This document shows positions 29,188 to 30,432 of a stretch of DNA of 30,432 nt, piece after piece. The stretch covers positions 1 through 30,432 of the IMG/VR virus record IMGVR_UViG_3300035698_000774; one strand, 5' to 3'. The notes beneath the pieces were generated by a model, which worked only from the letters and a program-made list of their open reading frames with translations, was not told where the DNA came from and did no database searches. Source of the stretch: a virus. Each line of letters begins with the position of its first letter. The stretch's first letter is position 1. A program made the translations under genes and the position numbers.

Positions 29188-29918
29188 AGGTTGACCTCCT
29201 TGGTCTCAAAGTTATACTCATCTCCCCTAAGGATCCTAGCTAATCTAAATTGTAACATGGCGTACTCGTAGGTGTGGCAGTGCTTGTAGAACTCACTCAA
29301 ACACTTATCGAACTTATCATACTCACTGTCTACAGTATCAAATACCTTTGTTATGGTACGCTCTCCTACACGATAGCAACCCTTATAGTTATCTATACGG
29401 TCACCTAGTAGAGCCTGAGAGTAGAACCATGCACTGCACATATCATCTGTGAACTCATGCATTACCTTCTTGTCCCAGTTATACACCTTGGTATGAATCT
29501 GTAATAGATCCTTGTCAATTGTACCAATAATAACCTCACCTTCTATCATGTCATTGGTTACCAATAGACCTAGTAGGTCATCAGCTTCCAGATTGTCTTC
29601 CTCAAAGGTTACATACTTCTCTGTTAGACGCTGCCTAAGCTCCGGTAAGAGGACAGGTTTGTCTCCTGTACGGTTTGCCTTGTAGGTATCTGTAAGATCC
29701 TTACGGAAGATGTTGTAGCCTGAGAAGACCATAGCTACTCTATCAGCCTTACACTCTAGACGTACTCTCTCAATGAATGCATCACAAGAATGTAAAGCCA
29801 TACCAATACTGCCTCCATAGACCTCACTCTGACCATCACCATCCCAATCAAGAGACTGTTGCTCATAGACTGTGAATCTATTAAGCAGTATGTCTGCATC
29901 GAATAGTAATGTGATCAC
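29166..29918 (-). CDS. 5'-3' exonuclease (FEN-like), T7 gp6-like
   Basis: 250 residues (T7 gp6 is about 300). The FEN-family order is clear: LLFDADILLNR (D7, D9), VFSGYNIFRKDLTDTYKANRTGDKP (R72, K80, R83), EEDNLEADDLLG (E111, D113, D114), IIGTIDKDLLQI (D135, D137) and the helix-turn segment LLGDRIDNYKGCYRVG (D173, D176). These residues bind two metal ions. It removes RNA primers and processes DNA ends in T7-like replication. Its ATG overlaps the holin stop by 4 bases. Confidence 0.92.
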   Translation of the reverse strand: MITLLFDADILLNRFTVYEQQSLDWDGDGQSEVYGGSIGMALHSCDAFIERVRLECKADRVAMVFSGYNIFRKDLTDTYKANRTGDKPVLLPELRQRLTEKYVTFEEDNLEADDLLGLLVTNDMIEGEVIIGTIDKDLLQIHTKVYNWDKKVMHEFTDDMCSAWFYSQALLGDRIDNYKGCYRVGERTITKVFDTVDSEYDKFDKCLSEFYKHCHTYEYAMLQFRLARILRGDEYNFETKEVNLWNPPTP

Positions 29919-30343
29919 TTCTGTCCCCAGTTAACTTTGTCTGCGATCTTCTCACCTGATCTACCTACTATATATCCCCCCACACCTATTTGCATAAGTG
30001 TAAACAATGAATCCGGCAGCTCTAGGATCACTAAGGGTAACCCTAGTGCTGAAGCGTAGGGAAGCAGTAAGTAATTGTTCACGATAATTGCTACTATTGA
30101 TAGCATTAAAACTGGTCTCCAATTTCTTTGTATCCATGATGCTCCTGTGGCTTCAGCTTTAATTACATCTGCTTGAGCTTGGATCTTATTAGTCTCGTAG
30201 TCTAGCAACTTAGCTGCAAGCTGAGACTGTAGTCCAAACATGTGTGCCTTTAGTTCTAACTTCTCCTCTTCCGAGGTATGCATCTCATCTATAAGTTTAG
30301 TTATAGGCTGCACCAGTGGTGCGAGGAATGTCATAAAACTCAT
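29915..30343 (-). CDS. 3TM holin of the gene-transfer-agent type
   Basis: 142 residues with an AGGAG ribosome binding site. It starts with a hydrophobic segment (FLAPLVQPITKLI), then has a long charged helix (residues 20-65) ending in QADVIKAEATGASWIQRNWRPVLML. It continues with one membrane helix at about 78-98 and another at about 112-128 (LMQIGVGGYIVGRSGEK). The EA-x-G-x-SW-x-QRNWRP and GVGGYIVGRS phrases are hallmarks of the 'holin of 3TMs, for gene-transfer release' family (PF11351). It makes holes in the inner membrane to release the endolysin. It is unusual here, between replication nucleases. Confidence 0.85.
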   Translation of the reverse strand: MSFMTFLAPLVQPITKLIDEMHTSEEEKLELKAHMFGLQSQLAAKLLDYETNKIQAQADVIKAEATGASWIQRNWRPVLMLSIVAIIVNNYLLLPYASALGLPLVILELPDSLFTLMQIGVGGYIVGRSGEKIADKVNWGQK

Positions 30344-30430
30344 TTAGTTCTCCTGTAAATAGGTTATTGCGTTCTTAAGTATTGCTGTGTCGTCTTTGAA
30401 TTTTCCTAAGCCAGTGTTACATTCGTTACA
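30344..30430 (-). CDS. Partial endonuclease VII-like Holliday junction resolvase, C-terminus only
   Basis: The last 28 residues, up to TAA at 30344-30346, read CNECNTGLGKFKDDTAILKNAITYLQEN. The C-x-x-CN-x-G-LG-x-F-x-DD-x-x-x-L-x-x-A-x-x-YL pattern is the known C-terminal end of the recombination endonuclease VII family (T4 gp49-like, HNH/His-Me finger fold with a zinc site). The upstream part lies beyond the window. In T7-like phages a branch-cleaving endonuclease (gp3) works with the gp6 exonuclease in host DNA breakdown and junction resolution. The two are neighbours here apart from the holin. Confidence 0.75.
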   Translation of the reverse strand, partial: CNECNTGLGKFKDDTAILKNAITYLQEN

Positions 30431-30432
30431 TA

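Noticed and set aside
1-30432. Prophage or integrative element
   Set aside because: No integrase, repressor, attachment-site repeats or host genes; one-direction T7-like layout fits a lytic phage.

Overview
The window is part of a tailed-phage genome with a T7-like (podovirus, autographivirus-like) virion module. Every gene I can support lies on the minus strand, so transcription runs from high to low coordinates. The order matches T7 from its middle genes to its right end: a 5'-3' exonuclease, portal, scaffold, major capsid protein, two tail tubular proteins, gp13/14/15/16-like internal virion proteins, a tail fiber with a T7-type N-terminal anchor, and small then large terminase. No RNA polymerase, DNA polymerase, primase/helicase or endolysin gene is in the window. 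Those probably lie beyond position 30432, upstream in transcription. The host is not evident. Perfect TTATCCACA boxes would suit a gammaproteobacterium, but that is inference only.

Right part (about 28000-30432): the C-terminal end of an endonuclease VII-like resolvase, a gene-transfer-agent-type 3TM holin, a gp6-like exonuclease, a DUF3310 protein with a zinc-ribbon-like N-terminus, a small overlapping gene, a candidate phage promoter, then three small genes leading to the portal. Centre (9895-27261): the virion assembly and packaging block, with a strong terminator just after the capsid gene, as in T7. Positions 5325-9895: two small genes after the terminase and then a run of beta-rich, probably virion-associated proteins, including a 745-residue adhesin-like protein with about 13 copies of a short repeat.

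Positions about 4326-5324 form a gene-free kilobase between the end of the late genes and the start of a block of tiny genes. In T7 geometry this is where the genome ends, the terminal repeat and the early promoters would sit, if the sequence is a circularised or joined assembly. It holds the most striking feature of the window: an 11-bp-periodic array of eleven TTATCCACA-like boxes, four of them exact matches to the strongest E. coli DnaA box. A cluster of TGTACA palindromes and other short direct repeats surrounds it.

Left part (1-4325): an early-like block of some 18 very small, overlapping genes. Many are joined by ATGA or TAATG start/stop overlaps, and at least ten are too short to be caught by a usual ORF cutoff. 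They include three one-helix membrane peptides, a GP88-family cysteine-rich protein, a probable papain-fold protein, a zinc-ribbon-like protein and a highly basic 41-residue peptide. A 21-bp motif found twice with one mismatch (1007-1027 and 28495-28515), each time over the stop codon of a gene and ahead of a leader, is my best candidate for the phage's own RNA polymerase promoter.
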